A DNA stretch of 55,196 bases from Colwellia_A sp041890515 (lineage in GTDB: Bacteria; Pseudomonadota; Gammaproteobacteria; Enterobacterales; Alteromonadaceae), in assembly GCA_041890515.1 (NCBI GenBank), contig JASDWX010000082.1, positions 1-55,196 on the forward strand, given 5' to 3'. Below, in pieces: positions 8,420 through 16,861 of this stretch. The stretch's first letter is position 1, and every line of letters begins with the position of its first letter. Made by a program: the position numbers and the translations under genes. The notes beneath the pieces were generated by a model. That model did no database searches, had not been told where the DNA came from, and saw only the letters and a list, made by a program, of their open reading frames with translations.

Positions 8420-9028
8420 TTACTTTTCTTTTGCCGACTCTGCATTGCGTTGCTGCGCTAAAACCTGCAATTGTTTTGATTGCTGGTGAAGACTACACCT
8501 GACTAATATCTCACGGTCTTCTTCTCGAATATGATGATAAATTACTTTATAGTTCGTTAATTCAGCGTTCTCAATATTTGCTGAAATTATTTCCCCGCAA
8601 CAATAAATGGCACAATTATCGTCAAGTAAGAATATTTTTAACTCAATAAATTGACCAACAGTGAAGTTGTTTTTGCTTTTGAAAATAATACCACCACCAC
8701 CAAAATGAGTTCCTTGATAGCGTTGTTTTTCATCATCTTGTTCACTTAGTATGTAACTTACCAACAAGTCAATTTTTTGTGCTTGATGATGCAAATAATC
8801 AACTAACTGTCCGGCAACACTACCGATTGTTTGAAGAGGGCGTAAAGCGGCTTGGTCAAGTGTGATAATTTCAGATGCCATTTTAAATGGCATTGGCATT
8901 GTATTCATAAAGCCTTGATAACTTATTGGACTATAAGTATCTATGATTGTTGCATTAACATTAAATGGGTAATTGATTGAAAAGAATTCATCAAATTTAG
9001 CTGATTTTTTATCGTTATTTTCAGACAT
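8420..9028 (-). CDS. PilZ-domain-like protein
   Basis: The protein has 202 residues. The C-terminal half (about 105-190) has the look of a PilZ beta-barrel: GGGGIIFKSKN, then GQFIELKIFLLDDNCAIYCC, then a long terminal helix. PilZ domains bind cyclic di-GMP and change the behaviour of motility or adhesion machinery. The classical RxxxR plus D/NxSxxG motif is not clear, so ligand binding is uncertain. The N-terminal 100 residues are an unassigned domain with a helix predicted around residues 55-90. It follows the TetR gene by 12 bp and probably shares its transcript. The window also encodes an EAL/HDOD protein. Assignment is moderate. Confidence 0.7.
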   Translation of the reverse strand: MSENNDKKSAKFDEFFSINYPFNVNATIIDTYSPISYQGFMNTMPMPFKMASEIITLDQAALRPLQTIGSVAGQLVDYLHHQAQKIDLLVSYILSEQDDEKQRYQGTHFGGGGIIFKSKNNFTVGQFIELKIFLLDDNCAIYCCGEIISANIENAELTNYKVIYHHIREEDREILVRCSLHQQSKQLQVLAQQRNAESAKEK

Positions 9029-9040
9029 ATGTAGCCCTTA

Positions 9041-9655
9041 TTATTTTTTTTGTTGCTGAATAAAAACCTTTACGACACATTCGCACATTTCATCTATATG
9101 GCTGGTATCAAGGTAAATTCCATCAATGAGTAATCGCGCAATACCATGTAACGTTCCCCAAGTCACTTGCGCTAAACGTAAGCTGTTTTCGTCTTGAATT
9201 AATAAACCTTGTAGCTGCCAAGTTTTGGTCATTTCTAGTTGGTAATCGAAGCTAGGGTAGGCGATATCACGTAAGGCTTGATCGCTGTTATTATTTTTCC
9301 AAATAGTTTTGCCAAACATCAATTCGTAAATTGACGCGTTTTCTGTTGCAAATTGTATGTATGCAAAGACAAATTGTCGAAATGTATCTTCCCCTGAAAG
9401 TGTTTTATTATCAAATACCTTATTAGATACACTTTGTAATTGAATAAATCCAAGAGTGGCTATCGCACAAAGCAAATCATTTTTATTGTTGAAGTGATGG
9501 TAGGTTGCTGTACGAGAAACGCCAATGCGTTCAGCGAGTTTTCGCAATGAAAGCCCTTCAATACCCGCTTCTTGAATCATCTCTGCGCCTGTCTCTACAA
9601 GTGAACTGCGTAAGTCACCGTGATGATAGGTTGTTTTTTTACTTGTTGGTTTCAT
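9041..9655 (-). CDS. TetR/AcrR-family regulator
   Basis: The protein has 204 residues. The N-terminal HTH (about residues 12-58) contains LSLRKLAERIGVSRTATYHH followed by FNNKNDLL, the standard TetR recognition region. The rest is an all-helical ligand/dimer domain resembling the WHG-type C-terminal group. It lies 27 bp downstream of a ThrE-type exporter gene and 12 bp upstream of the PilZ gene on the same strand, so the three look like one operon. TetR proteins usually repress neighbouring transporter genes; control of the exporter is therefore plausible but inferred. No obvious palindrome was seen in the leader of the operon. Confidence 0.93.
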   Translation of the reverse strand: MKPTSKKTTYHHGDLRSSLVETGAEMIQEAGIEGLSLRKLAERIGVSRTATYHHFNNKNDLLCAIATLGFIQLQSVSNKVFDNKTLSGEDTFRQFVFAYIQFATENASIYELMFGKTIWKNNNSDQALRDIAYPSFDYQLEMTKTWQLQGLLIQDENSLRLAQVTWGTLHGIARLLIDGIYLDTSHIDEMCECVVKVFIQQQKK

Positions 9656-9682
9656 TAGCTTACTTATAGTAGTTTACCACGA

Positions 9683-10909
9683 TTACAATGCTTTACGAGA
9701 CGGTAAGGCAACATTTGAAAAAATAAGCCCGGCCACTAATGACATGAAAATCAAGAATGCTTGTGAGCCAATATTGCTCGTATTTAACATATTTACGCCT
9801 AATACAGCGCTGTTTAATCCGATATAAACTTTACTGCCTGGCACCAGGACAACAAGCCCTAATAATTTAACGATACTCGAAGGAAGTTTCATAATTCTAG
9901 AGAATAAATTGCCATAAATACCCAGTATAAACGCGCCAACAAAAGCGCCCAGCGCGGGTCCTAAATAAGCGGCGCCAATAATACTTGCACCATAAGCAAC
10001 ATAACCAGAAATAATTCCCCAAGGAGCGTCTTTTTTACGTACGCGAAATAAAATAACTAAGCTGATTGATAAGGTGGTAACTGCTGCCCAGGCGGTCCAA
10101 AGAGGCATATTACTTGGGGCAATGTATACAACTTCTCCCCAAAATAATTTCCCTAAAGCCATGCCTAAAACGGCACCAAAATAAAGCTTAAATAGCATCA
10201 TTATGGCATCCATAATTCGCGCAGTGCCTGACATTAGATGGCGAGCGGCTAATTCAGCTAAACCGAGCGTTAATGCTAAGCCAGGTATAAAAGCAATGAT
10301 GGCCGAAAGAACGACTAATGGCATATTAATGCTGGGATCAATAAGGGTAATTGCAGATGCCATCAGTGCTGTTGTTATCGCTGCAATAGGCTCTAGCATG
10401 TCAGTCACACGACGAGAACGCTCGGCCCAAAAGGTAAATAAGCAGACGACAAAGCCCAATAATACTGACCAAAAAACATCGTTCCAGCTGGTGCGCATCA
10501 ACATGGCAAAAGCACCACTTGAAGCGCCAAAAGCTAAAAATGTTAGTAAACGACCATAGGGATTCGGTTTGTTAGCAATTTCATCTAAACGCTGGATAGC
10601 TTCTGATAAAGTGCGTTGTCCAGAGTTTAACTCGTCAACGAGTTCATCCGTTCGTGCCAATGAACCTAAATCAAGATCCCCGGGTTTTACGCGAATAACA
10701 TGATTGTATTGCTGATGATCTTCATCTTCTGAAAGAACAAAAGTTAACGCTGTTGGTGTGATAATAAAGCATGCTTTCAAATCAAGATCTTTGGCAACAT
10801 TTTGTAAATGTGCTTCAAGACGATAAGCTGGGGTACCAAACTTATGCAAAGCCTTGCCTAATCTTATAATAAACCGACGCTTTTCAGCGAAATTATCTGT
10901 TGCAGTCAT
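9683..10909 (-). CDS. ThrE-type threonine/serine exporter
   Basis: This 408-residue inner-membrane protein has an N-terminal soluble domain (about residues 1-115; signature FGTPAYRLEAHL) and then about ten hydrophobic segments. This matches fused ThrE exporters (DUF1212 plus ThrE_2), which move threonine and serine out of the cell using the proton gradient. Gly-rich helices such as LSAIIAFIPGLALTLGLAEL are typical. Length fits the fused form. It leads a minus-strand row with the TetR and PilZ genes. A 57-residue membrane protein is divergent from it. The window thus has two amino-acid exporters of different families (see 2663). Confidence 0.92.
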   Translation of the reverse strand: MTATDNFAEKRRFIIRLGKALHKFGTPAYRLEAHLQNVAKDLDLKACFIITPTALTFVLSEDEDHQQYNHVIRVKPGDLDLGSLARTDELVDELNSGQRTLSEAIQRLDEIANKPNPYGRLLTFLAFGASSGAFAMLMRTSWNDVFWSVLLGFVVCLFTFWAERSRRVTDMLEPIAAITTALMASAITLIDPSINMPLVVLSAIIAFIPGLALTLGLAELAARHLMSGTARIMDAIMMLFKLYFGAVLGMALGKLFWGEVVYIAPSNMPLWTAWAAVTTLSISLVILFRVRKKDAPWGIISGYVAYGASIIGAAYLGPALGAFVGAFILGIYGNLFSRIMKLPSSIVKLLGLVVLVPGSKVYIGLNSAVLGVNMLNTSNIGSQAFLIFMSLVAGLIFSNVALPSRKAL

Positions 10910-11009
10910 ATAATTGCTTTCGTAATATTACTTGTTATATTGCTATGTTAATTGAATAATTAGCTAATGCAATCTGCAATTTACACATCGTTAAATAAAT
11001 GGAAGAATA

Positions 11010-11183
11010 ATGACATTAATCATAATCTTATTAGCTGTTTTTGCCGGTATTGCTTTAATGGTAGTATTAGGAGAACGTTTTGCCAAGCCGATGACTGGCG
11101 AAGAACAAGCTAAGTATTCAAAAATTCTGCCTATACTTGTATTTATTTTAATTGTTGGAAGCTTAATTAAAATGTTTATCTAG
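11010..11183 (+). CDS. 57-aa two-helix membrane protein
   Basis: ATG at 11010 follows GGAAG at 11001-11005, a good ribosome site, and the frame ends with TAG at 11181-11183. The peptide has a hydrophobic helix at about residues 2-20 (LIIILLAVFAGIALMVV), a short charged turn (GERFAKPMTGEEQAKY), then a second helix at about residues 37-55. Both ends would face the same side of the membrane. Its function is unknown. It is divergent from thrE and 135 bp upstream of the class II aldolase gene. The strong ribosome site and clean hairpin topology argue that it is real. Confidence 0.7.
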   Translation: MTLIIILLAVFAGIALMVVLGERFAKPMTGEEQAKYSKILPILVFILIVGSLIKMFI

Positions 11184-11318
11184 CTTAAATATGTTTGAGT
11201 TATTGCTTAAGGTAGTTGATTTTTATCTACCGTTTTAGTGATATTTATTGATCTAGCAGTTTGATTCATATTCTTGATGATTTAAAGTAATGGAATAACA
11301 ATTCTCTAAAGGATTTTA

Positions 11319-12089
11319 ATGTTAACCATCCCACAGATTAACTTAAAAAATAAAGTATCAGAACATGAGTGGCAAACGCGTATAGATTTGGCTGCCTGTT
11401 ATCGACTCATTGCGATGCATGGTTGGGATGATTTAATTTACACCCATATTTCAGCGCGTATACCTGAGTCAGAATACTTATTAATTAATGCTTTCGGTTT
11501 AGCCTTTAACGAAATAACAGCGTCGAATCTGGTGAAAATAGATTTAGCGGGCAATATTATTGATCCCGATTGTCCCTTTGAAATTAACCCAGCCGGATTT
11601 ACTATACACAGTGCCGTTCACGAAGCTCGTCACGAAGCACAGTGTGTTTTACATTTACACACGAATGAAACTATTGCCGTAGCGAGTTTGAAAGAAGGTT
11701 TACTGCCTTTAAGCCAATACGCTATGTTTGCACTCGCATCAATCAGCTACCATGATTATGAAGGATTAGCGGTTAATGCGGATGAAAAGTTGCGTCTACA
11801 AAATAATTTAGGTAATGCAAATTTTATGCTATTGAGAAATCACGGTGGTTTGACACTCGGTGAAACTATTGGTGATGCATTCATGCATATGTACGATTTA
11901 ACACGTGCGTGCCAAGTACAGTTGAAAGTAATGGCTACAGGCATGGAAACCATTCTAGTCGACCAAAGCATTGTTGATGGCATTAAAGCCCAGGCTAATA
12001 TTGTTCATACCGGTAGCACAGGAGGACAAAAGGCTTGGCCTGCGATGGTCAGAAAAGTGTATCGTGCTGATCCTAGCTTTGCGACATAA
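11319..12089 (+). CDS. Class II aldolase/adducin-family protein
   Basis: The protein has 256 residues with the zinc-binding core of the family: HLHTNETIAVASL (about residues 109-121) gives the HxH pair and LRNHGGLTLGETIGDAF (about 170-186) the third His. Members are L-fuculose-phosphate-type aldolases, epimerases or decarboxylase-like proteins, so the exact reaction cannot be read. AAAGGA before the ATG is a good ribosome site. It is followed 122 bp later on the same strand by an enolase-superfamily sugar-acid dehydratase, and a lactonase-like and an SDR gene lie nearby on the other strand. This context suggests cleavage of a dehydrated sugar acid. Confidence 0.88.
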   Translation: MLTIPQINLKNKVSEHEWQTRIDLAACYRLIAMHGWDDLIYTHISARIPESEYLLINAFGLAFNEITASNLVKIDLAGNIIDPDCPFEINPAGFTIHSAVHEARHEAQCVLHLHTNETIAVASLKEGLLPLSQYAMFALASISYHDYEGLAVNADEKLRLQNNLGNANFMLLRNHGGLTLGETIGDAFMHMYDLTRACQVQLKVMATGMETILVDQSIVDGIKAQANIVHTGSTGGQKAWPAMVRKVYRADPSFAT

Positions 12090-12211
12090 TATAAGTAAAC
12101 AGTCCTTCAGCATTAGAAATAAACACGGCTTCTGATTATTCAGGATCTTGATATTGTCGTTATACGAGTTTGGCTATTACGACATATCCTAAAATATTTT
12201 GAGAATATAAA

Positions 12212-13396
12212 ATGAAAGTAACTCACGTAGAAATTTTTGATATTGAATGTCCAAATCGCGCAGGTTGGAATCCCGTTTTTATTCGTGTTCATACAGACGA
12301 AGGTATCTCTGGTGTTGGTGAAGCAGGCCTTGCTTATGATTGGGGACACAGTGCTGCAGCGGCAATGATAAAAGAAATAACCGAAGCGGTGTTAATTGGT
12401 TTTGACCCGTTTAGAACTGAACTTTTATGGTCAAGAATGCTGCGAGAAAGTTTCTGGGGGCTCGGTGGTGGGCCCGTTTTATATTCAGCAATGAGCGCTA
12501 TTGATACCGCACTTTGGGATATAAAAGGCAAGGCATTGGGTGTTCCCGTCTACCAACTGTTGGGCGGTAAGGTGAATGATAAATTACGGACATATGCGAG
12601 CCAATTACAGTTTGACTGGGACGTTGAAATTAAAAAGTTATTTTTACCTGAAGAATATGCCGAAGCGGCATTGAAAGCGGTTGCTGAAGGTTATGACGCT
12701 GTAAAAGTAGATCCCATTGTTTATAATGCAGATGGCACATCATCTTTTGATCGCACTAAGTTATTTACCAAACCGCAAATGCGTTTATTTGGCGACAGAT
12801 TACGCGCTATTCGTGACGCCGTTGGTGAAGACGTTGATATTATTTTTGAATCTCATTCATTAATGGGCGCAGCTTCAGCGATTCAAATGGGCGAGATTGT
12901 CGAAGAAGTGGGTTGTATGATGTACGAAGAGCCCGTGAATTACCTCAATGCTAAAGTACATAAGAAAGTCGCTGAACGTGTGAATGTGCCAATTGCTGGT
13001 GGCGAACGTTTATACCATCGCTGGGATGTACGTCAATATTTTGAGGATCAAAGTATTGATGTTTTACAACCTGATGTTGGTTTATGTGGCGGTTTTACTG
13101 AATCTAAAAAAGTTTGTGATTATGCTGACGTCTATGATATTCGTATTCAAGCGCATGTTTGTGGCGGCCCTGTAGCAACAGCAGCATCTTTGCATTTAGA
13201 AACAGCCATACCAAATTTTTTAATTCATGAACATCATACCTATGCGACCAAACATTGGAATCGAGAATTATGTATACAAGACCCACAACCGAAAAATGGT
13301 TTTTTTCAGGTAACCGAAGTACCAGGTATAGGTATTGAATTAAATGATGAAGTGGTGAAACGCTCACCGAATGTTACTGTTCATTCATTGAAGTAA
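12212..13396 (+). CDS. Enolase-superfamily sugar-acid dehydratase (MR/MLE type)
   Basis: This 394-residue protein has the two-domain mandelate racemase/muconate-lactonising fold: an N-terminal capping domain (about 1-125) and a barrel. The metal ligands are seen as FESHS (about residues 211-215), EEPVN (about 237-241) and GGERLYHRW (about 261-269). A late QAHVCGGP (about 311-318) supplies the catalytic His found in the D-galactonate-dehydratase subgroup. Such enzymes remove water from aldonic acids to give 2-keto-3-deoxy acids. The Asp normally at the first metal position is Glu here, which is unusual but still able to bind metal. Substrate is not predictable. Likely co-transcribed with the upstream aldolase. 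Confidence 0.9.
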   Translation: MKVTHVEIFDIECPNRAGWNPVFIRVHTDEGISGVGEAGLAYDWGHSAAAAMIKEITEAVLIGFDPFRTELLWSRMLRESFWGLGGGPVLYSAMSAIDTALWDIKGKALGVPVYQLLGGKVNDKLRTYASQLQFDWDVEIKKLFLPEEYAEAALKAVAEGYDAVKVDPIVYNADGTSSFDRTKLFTKPQMRLFGDRLRAIRDAVGEDVDIIFESHSLMGAASAIQMGEIVEEVGCMMYEEPVNYLNAKVHKKVAERVNVPIAGGERLYHRWDVRQYFEDQSIDVLQPDVGLCGGFTESKKVCDYADVYDIRIQAHVCGGPVATAASLHLETAIPNFLIHEHHTYATKHWNRELCIQDPQPKNGFFQVTEVPGIGIELNDEVVKRSPNVTVHSLK

Positions 13397-13403
13397 TTAT
13401 TAT

Positions 13404-13429
13404 CCGTATAAAAAACTGTTTTTTATCGG
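13404..13429 (+). terminator. Intrinsic terminator of the aldolase-dehydratase unit
   Basis: CCGtATAAAAAAC and GTTTTTTATCGG form a near-perfect stem with a 1-nt centre and a T-rich right arm, 8 bp after the dehydratase stop codon. Confidence 0.75.
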
Positions 13430-13595
13430 CGAAATTCCTCCTTATTTACTTTTTTAGGGGCTGATAATCTTGCGTGCTTAATGATTAATGAAAAATATTT
13501 AATCGTCACTAATACCACTTTGTGGACCTAATATTGGATTTACAACCAGTTTGTAGGCAACTGATTTTTAGCATGCATGCAAGTTAGAAATTAGA

Positions 13596-13627
13596 TTTGA
13601 TTATAGGTTCTCGCTTCTATAATCAAA
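13596..13627. other. Perfect 11-bp stem with 10-nt loop
   Basis: TTTGATTATAG (13596-13606) and CTATAATCAAA (13617-13627) are exact complements. The structure lies in a 358-bp gap upstream of the small outer-membrane-type gene at 13756 and has no T-run, so it could be a leader structure or operator rather than a terminator. The rest of the gap (13430-13755) shows no gene. Confidence 0.45.
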
Positions 13628-13755
13628 CAAATGGCTTCTTGGATAGCAGCGAATGTAAGTGCTACCTTGAATACTATATAAAACACACTGTATTAAAGAT
13701 GATTTATAAGCTACAAAGTTAATAAGTAAACTTATAAAAAAATAAGGAAATGTAA

Positions 13756-14265
13756 ATGGCATTTAAAAAAGTAATTATTGTGTTCATATTATTGATAACT
13801 TTTTATTCATCAATGAGTAAAGCAGAAGGCCTTGGCTTTTCACTAGGAGTTGGTTATTCCTATCTTTTAGTGCCAGAAGTTTCTTTTAATCCTGAGAATA
13901 GCGATGTGCGCTGGTTTGCAAACTATAAAATAGGTCTTGGTGGCCCAGCAATCGCTTTAGGTATTGAACGACCTTTTAGTGAAGACAAAAGGCATTCTGT
14001 TGGATTTTTAATCGGTGGTATTGGACAGTCAGAAGATGAAACCCCCTGCGAACAGATCTATGAGGGGCAATGCTTAGAAGTCGGAGGCTTTAGCTTTGAC
14101 TTTGATTTAGAAAATACTAATGGTGTTGCTGCAATGTACAGCTACAATTCTGAAGGTTTAAATAACTCAGGTTGGCGCTACAGCATCATGTTTGGTTATG
14201 GTCAAGGTGAAGATAGTGGGGAATCAAAAGTTGATGGTAGCGTTAGTATCTCTTATCAATTTTAA
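13756..14265 (+). CDS. Secreted beta-barrel-like protein, unknown
   Basis: This 169-residue protein has a clear signal peptide (residues 1-23, hydrophobic VIIVFILLITFYSSM, cleavage likely after SKAEG or SKA). The mature part alternates polar and hydrophobic residues with many Gly and Tyr (FSLGVGYSYLL, NYKIGLGGPAIALGI) and ends in YQF, the C-terminal aromatic expected of outer-membrane beta barrels recognised by BamA. Two cysteines (TPCEQIYEGQC) could form a loop disulphide. With about 145 mature residues it would be a small eight-strand barrel. AAGGAA before the ATG is a good ribosome site. No relative is recognised by name. Confidence 0.75.
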   Translation: MAFKKVIIVFILLITFYSSMSKAEGLGFSLGVGYSYLLVPEVSFNPENSDVRWFANYKIGLGGPAIALGIERPFSEDKRHSVGFLIGGIGQSEDETPCEQIYEGQCLEVGGFSFDFDLENTNGVAAMYSYNSEGLNNSGWRYSIMFGYGQGEDSGESKVDGSVSISYQF

Positions 14266-14621
14266 ATCATCACCCCGCACACTAATTATGCATCCTACAT
14301 GTAAGAAGAGCTTTCTTAAGCATAAAATAAGAGTAAACGTACTCATTGATTTTTAACATTAGGAGCTAGGTTAGTCAGAATCAAACTAGATTATTTACAT
14401 AGGTTATCTATTAAGCGAGATTGATTTAGTCAGTGATAATACTTTGATTTATCTAGTAATCCCCTTGTTTTTCAATGGTTAACCTTGGCTTTTTGCTTGA
14501 AGTCGCCATACCTTAAATTCATCAACGGTTGCTTAATAAATCCAGTCTCATATGTATTCACATTTTGGTAAAAGCATAAGTGATTATTTTTCAAACTTCA
14601 GCTAAATAACTAGAGGTCAGG
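14266..14621. other. Gap between convergent genes
   Basis: The 356 bp between the secreted barrel-like gene and the convergent Lrp gene show no recognisable gene on either strand. Confidence 0.4.
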
Positions 14622-15080
14622 TTAAATATAACTTACCGGTAATGCCGTGGTATATTTAATTTCTTCCATAGCAAAACTTGAACTAATATCAGCAAAGCTT
14701 GCTTGGCCGATTAGTTTTTTATAAAATGCATCGTAGGCCTTCATATCTGAAACGACTACACGTAATAAGTAATCAACCTCGCCACTCATTCGGTAGAATT
14801 CAATGATTTCTGGAAAGTTTTTTGAATTTATACTGAAATCCCCAAGCCAATCAGCGTTATGCTGGTTCGTCTTAATCATCACAAATACCGTTAAGCCAAC
14901 ATTTAATTTTTCAGGATCAGCCAATGCAACACGTCCTTTGATAATGCCATTTTTTTCCATGGTTTGAATACGGCGCCAACACGGTGTCGTTGAAAGGCCA
15001 ACTTGAGAGGCAACCTCACTAACAGGTTGAGTACAATCGTTTTGTAATATTTTAAGAATTTTTTTGTCGAAGTTATCCAT
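14622..15080 (-). CDS. Second Lrp/AsnC-family regulator
   Basis: The protein has 152 residues, exactly family length. The HTH is in residues 1-60, with LSTTPCWRRIQTMEKNGIIKGR as the recognition helix and wing, and the RAM ligand domain in about 65-150, including MSGEVDYLLRVVV. It starts with the classic DxFDKKIL pattern. It is the last gene of a minus-strand row after the dipeptidase, SDR and amidohydrolase genes, 83 bp from the latter. Lrp proteins respond to amino acids or other small acids, so it may sense a product of these neighbours; this is inference. Confidence 0.92.
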   Translation of the reverse strand: MDNFDKKILKILQNDCTQPVSEVASQVGLSTTPCWRRIQTMEKNGIIKGRVALADPEKLNVGLTVFVMIKTNQHNADWLGDFSINSKNFPEIIEFYRMSGEVDYLLRVVVSDMKAYDAFYKKLIGQASFADISSSFAMEEIKYTTALPVSYI

Positions 15081-15163
15081 GAATTCACCATGAAAAATAT
15101 AATATAACGAAATACTATTTTATCTAATGCGCTATTGGTAGATATTTTTTCTTTATTAAAAGG

Positions 15164-16030
15164 TTAACTTGGGATTTTATATATGCGTTGAGTATTTTTA
15201 TAACATAATAGTTCAAGGGTTGCTTCTGATAACTGTTTGTTTTCAGTATGAGCAAACCAAGTTTTTTGATAACTAGCTTTAAATAAGCACAAGGGAAAGT
15301 TACTCGCTAGCATTGTTTTGTTCAACCCAAAGGTTGTTAAGCATTGATTGATGACGCGTTGTTGCCATGTCACCGAATAGTTTCGGTTAATCATTTCAAA
15401 ACCAGAACACTTAATGCTGATATTTTCAAAGTCACTTAGCGACTGGAGGCTCTGTTGCCAATCTTCCCAGGATTTACTATTGACGTTTTCCGGAGGGCAG
15501 CCCGCATGATTAATGACTAGTTTCAGCGTTGGTAGTTCATTGAGCACTTTGATTAATTGCGCGGTGGCTATAACATCAGTTAACGGCATCTGGCATTCAA
15601 AAATCAACTGCTGCTTTGCAAGTATGGCTAGGTTTTTTTGAACAACAAGAGTTGATAAGTACTCGAAGGCATTATCATCGAGAATATCACGAACACCGAC
15701 AACGGATTCATATTGGCAGAGCTTATCTACTACTTGTTGAAACTCGTTTGAAGGTAAAAGTAAATTAATACCGGCGATCGATCTAAAAGGCAGAGAGCAG
15801 GCGCCTTCTAACCAAACAATTTCTCGCCAAGGTTCTTGATTATCAAAGCCGGCTTCAATATGCACAAAGCCAGCAAGCTTTAGAGGAGAAGATAAATGTA
15901 AATCTTTTTCAGGAAAACTATGTTCGATGGTTTTTTTATCTGACCAGAACGGTGGGTTATCAGCTTTCAACCACTGATAATCCCCTTGTTCAAGGTTAAA
16001 TAAATGTAAGTGCGGGTCGATTATTTTCAT
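15164..16030 (-). CDS. COG3618-type amidohydrolase, probable sugar lactonase
   Basis: The protein has 288 residues in the amidohydrolase_2 group, whose characterised members include L-fucono- and L-rhamnono-lactonases. It begins with the signature DPHLHLF (residues 5-11), has LVINHAGCPP (about 171-180) and ISIKCSGFEM (about 200-209), and ends with a strand-8 region around LASNFPLC, where the usual Asp is replaced by Asn (typical S-D-x-P becomes S-N-F-P). That change may alter activity and is worth noting. It lies 58 bp after the SDR gene, consistent with a dehydrogenase-lactonase pair acting in sequence on a sugar. Confidence 0.85.
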   Translation of the reverse strand: MKIIDPHLHLFNLEQGDYQWLKADNPPFWSDKKTIEHSFPEKDLHLSSPLKLAGFVHIEAGFDNQEPWREIVWLEGACSLPFRSIAGINLLLPSNEFQQVVDKLCQYESVVGVRDILDDNAFEYLSTLVVQKNLAILAKQQLIFECQMPLTDVIATAQLIKVLNELPTLKLVINHAGCPPENVNSKSWEDWQQSLQSLSDFENISIKCSGFEMINRNYSVTWQQRVINQCLTTFGLNKTMLASNFPLCLFKASYQKTWFAHTENKQLSEATLELLCYKNTQRIYKIPS

Positions 16031-16088
16031 TATGTGTTTTTATTCTAAATGTATAAATTTAACATCGACACTAAAGCCACCAATACTG

Positions 16089-16826
16089 CTATTGTGCAGT
16101 ATAGCCACCGTCAATGACTTGTAAGCTACCGGTAATAAATCGTGCCTTATCAGAGGCTAAAAAATGTACGAGTTCAGCGACTTCTTCTGGTTGTCCTAAA
16201 CGTCCTAATGGCTGTAAAGCGGCCTCTTCAGCATGAACGGTTGTTTTGTCGGCACCAGAACGCTCACAATAATCATTAATTGCCTGATGATACAAAGGCG
16301 TTTCTATCGTACCGGGGCACACTGCATTGGCTCTAATATTAAAGTTGGCGTAATCAAGTGCTGTGGTTTTTGCCATTGAAGCAAGTGCCATTTTACTGAT
16401 GTTATAGGCAAAAGAATTTTGCTTGGCAATTAACGCTTGGTCTGAAGACATTAATATAATGGCACCATTTTTATTCGCTTTCATATTAGGTAATACCGAT
16501 TTTACCGCAGCATAAGCACCCTTAACGTTAATGTTAAGTACTTTATCTAAATCGGCTTCTGTGGTGTTCTCAATATTACCTGAAAAGTGAATACCGGCAT
16601 TAGAGACTAGCACATCAATAGTGGCTGTTTTAGCAATATGATTAATAATATCGCTTACTTGTTCAGTATTACTCATATCGCATGGAATATCGGAGGAACC
16701 TAACACGACAATGTTACTGGGTTTTATGTCTAAATTAAAAACCTGAAATCCTTCTTGGGCAAATAACTGCACTATACTTAGGCCAATGCCAGAGCTTCCA
16801 CCCGTCACAATACATGTTTTTTTCAT
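16089..16826 (-). CDS. SDR-family NAD(P) dehydrogenase
   Basis: This 245-residue classical short-chain dehydrogenase has the cofactor-binding TGGSSGIG (residues 8-15), NAGI (about 75-78), and the catalytic Ser/Tyr/Lys, with YNISK at about residues 141-145. The Asp after beta-2 (NLDIKPS) favours NAD over NADP. Close relatives include sugar 1-dehydrogenases that make lactones. It precedes the lactonase-type gene by 58 bp and follows the dipeptidase gene by 35 bp on the same strand, so the three likely share a transcript. The substrate is unknown; the lactonase partner suggests an aldose. Confidence 0.92.
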   Translation of the reverse strand: MKKTCIVTGGSSGIGLSIVQLFAQEGFQVFNLDIKPSNIVVLGSSDIPCDMSNTEQVSDIINHIAKTATIDVLVSNAGIHFSGNIENTTEADLDKVLNINVKGAYAAVKSVLPNMKANKNGAIILMSSDQALIAKQNSFAYNISKMALASMAKTTALDYANFNIRANAVCPGTIETPLYHQAINDYCERSGADKTTVHAEEAALQPLGRLGQPEEVAELVHFLASDKARFITGSLQVIDGGYTAQ

Positions 16827-16861
16827 ACTTTCTCCGGTTTATTACGATCTCAACAAATATG

